The notes below the pieces were generated by a model, which worked only from the letters and a program-made list of their open reading frames with translations, searched no databases and was not told the DNA's origin. Made by a program: the position numbers and the translations under genes. A DNA stretch of 7,450 nt from Desulfobacteraceae bacterium. Lineage in GTDB: Bacteria > Desulfobacterota > Desulfobacteria > Desulfobacterales > Desulfobacteraceae. Positions 6,908-7,450 of the stretch are shown piece after piece. Each line of letters starts with the position of its first letter. Within the stretch, counting starts at the first letter, position 1. The stretch lies in contig JAABSK010000128.1 in assembly GCA_011390435.1 (NCBI GenBank), positions 1-7,450 on the forward strand. Reading direction: 5' to 3'.

Positions 6908-7097
6908 TTATGGGGACATAATTATGTAAAATTATGATACAAATTATGGGGACACAATACATAATTTTTTAACCTCCACTTACTCCAATATTGTATCCCC
7001 ATGATTTTAATATTGTGTCCCCATAATTTCATGTCCCCATAATTCTTTTAATATTGTGTCCCCATAATTCACATAATTCATTGTGTCCCCCATTAAT
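6908..7097. repeat. Seven-copy cluster of GGGGACA-type repeats between kinase and ATPase
   Basis: The spacer is mostly short related repeats. On the + strand, two copies read TATGGGGACATAATTA (around 6909-6924) and AATTATGGGGACACAATAC (6942-6960). Five copies point the other way: 6987-7006 (variant core TATCCCC), 7009-7028, 7030-7045, 7050-7069 and 7080-7097 (one extra C). A 24-nt stretch is exactly duplicated at 7005-7028 and 7046-7069; its core is AATATTGTGTCCCCATAATT. Orientation is head to head, as at the RAYT ends. The last copy overlaps the kinase stop codon. The family is the same as the RAYT flanks, so these are probably non-autonomous substrates or remnants of that element. No classical GTAG foot of enterobacterial/pseudomonad REPs was seen. 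Confidence 0.85.
6942..7006. repeat. Inverted repeat pair able to form a hairpin (REPIN-like)
   Basis: The copies at 6942-6960 and 6987-7006 are inverted relative to each other. In the minus-strand transcript they could pair over about 19 positions with one C-A mismatch and two G-U wobbles, enclosing a 26-nt loop (6961-6986). The loop is the only clearly non-repeat part of the spacer and holds a GGAGG. There is no T-run in the position needed for an intrinsic terminator. Transcript processing or transposase recognition are possible roles, both inferred. Confidence 0.5.
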
Positions 7098-7450
7098 GGA
7101 GCTTGTTGAGGACGAAGCCGAGGAATTTTTCCGGGGGCAGGAGGGAGACGGCTTTCTGCACATCTTTGCGGGAGGTGTTTCCCGCTTCCACCACCATGAT
7201 GATCCCGTCCATCATGGGGGCCATGGCAAGGGCTTCGGCATGTTCCAGCACGGGCGGGGCATCGAAAAACACATACCGGTCATCATACCGCCGGCCCATT
7301 TCCGTCACCAGGTTTTCCATCTTTTTCGAGGACAGCAGCTCGGAGGAATCCGCCACGGTCCGGTCCCCGGAAATCACGGTCAGCTTGTCGATTCCCGGCC
7401 AGATGATCAGCTCATTGAGAGGGGTGTCGTCCAGAAAGTAATCGATTAAA
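7093..7450 (-). CDS. CpsD/CapB-type exopolysaccharide tyrosine autokinase, C-terminal 118 residues
   Basis: The reading frame is open at the window edge, so only the C-terminal part is present. It shows VISGDRTVADSSELLSSKKM (the 'P/S-G ... ELL-S' stretch of bacterial tyrosine kinases), then a Walker-B-like YVFFDAPPVLEHAEALAMA, DGIIMVVEAGNTSRKDVQKAV and the closing GFVLNKLH. These proteins are P-loop BY-kinases that control polysaccharide chain length with a Wzz-type membrane partner; XrtA/PEP-CTERM exopolysaccharide loci carry a closely related form beside an ExeA-like ATPase, as here. The Walker A region lies outside the window. The protein stops directly after the conserved 'LNK' strand, with no tyrosine-rich tail, and its TAA stop (7093-7095) lies within the first spacer repeat. 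The tail may therefore have been lost to repeat insertion, or this homologue may naturally lack it. Confidence 0.85.
   Translation of the reverse strand, partial: LIDYFLDDTPLNELIIWPGIDKLTVISGDRTVADSSELLSSKKMENLVTEMGRRYDDRYVFFDAPPVLEHAEALAMAPMMDGIIMVVEAGNTSRKDVQKAVSLLPPEKFLGFVLNKLH

Noticed and set aside
6961..7006. Intrinsic terminator after the kinase gene
   Set aside because: The possible hairpin is AT-rich with a 26-nt loop and no U-run directly after the stem on the transcribed strand.
6894..7092. Sigma-70 promoter in the AT-rich spacer
   Set aside because: Several TATAAT-like strings occur (for example TACAAT in the repeats), but none has a convincing -35 box at 16-18 nt, and they are expected by chance in such AT-rich repeats.
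6908..7097. CRISPR array
   Set aside because: Copies differ in length, spacing and orientation, with gaps from almost none to about 26 nt, and match the ends of the RAYT; there are no uniform spacers and no cas genes.

Overview
This window reads as one minus-strand gene cluster from a Gram-negative bacterium with moderately high GC outside the repeats. Gene content and protein style suggest a sulfate-reducer-like member of the Desulfobacterota; that placement is an inference, since no rRNA or other marker is present. All supported genes are on the minus strand, so transcription runs from position 7450 toward 1. No tRNA, rRNA, CRISPR array or convincing intrinsic terminator was seen. The longest gene-free stretch is 199 nt (6894-7092).

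In transcription order the cluster contains: the C-terminal end of a CpsD/CapB-type exopolysaccharide tyrosine autokinase (7450-7093); a 199-nt AT-rich spacer packed with short GGGGACA-type repeats; an ExeA/GspA/MshM-type AAA ATPase with a coiled-coil tail (6893-5733); a REP-associated (Y1, IS200-like) transposase, or RAYT, flanked by the same repeats (5649-4981); and then a tightly overlapping pilus/type II secretion assembly module. That module is a GspF/PilC inner-membrane platform protein (4948-3737), a GspE/PilB assembly ATPase (3740-2001), a PilM-like actin-fold protein (2001-982), a PilN-like protein (974-411) and a PilO-like protein that runs off the window (427-1).

From gspF onward the genes overlap by a few bases or nearly abut, as expected for a translationally coupled operon. 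GspE supplies ATP-driven force, GspF is the membrane platform, and PilM/N/O form the cytoplasmic-to-periplasmic alignment complex. The ExeA-type ATPase fits either an MSHA-like pilus operon (MshM) or an XrtA/exopolysaccharide locus, where it also sits next to the tyrosine kinase.

The most interesting feature is the repeat family. Ten exact GGGGACA/TGTCCCC cores and one variant are confined to the two spacers around the transposase and ATPase. Around the RAYT they form paired, inward-facing inverted ends. Between kinase and ATPase, seven copies form an irregular cluster in the same overall head-to-head layout. Repeat edges coincide with gene boundaries: the gspF start codon lies inside a repeat, and the stop codons of the kinase, the RAYT and probably the ATPase lie in or directly beside repeats. 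The kinase also ends without the usual tyrosine-rich tail, exactly where the repeats begin.
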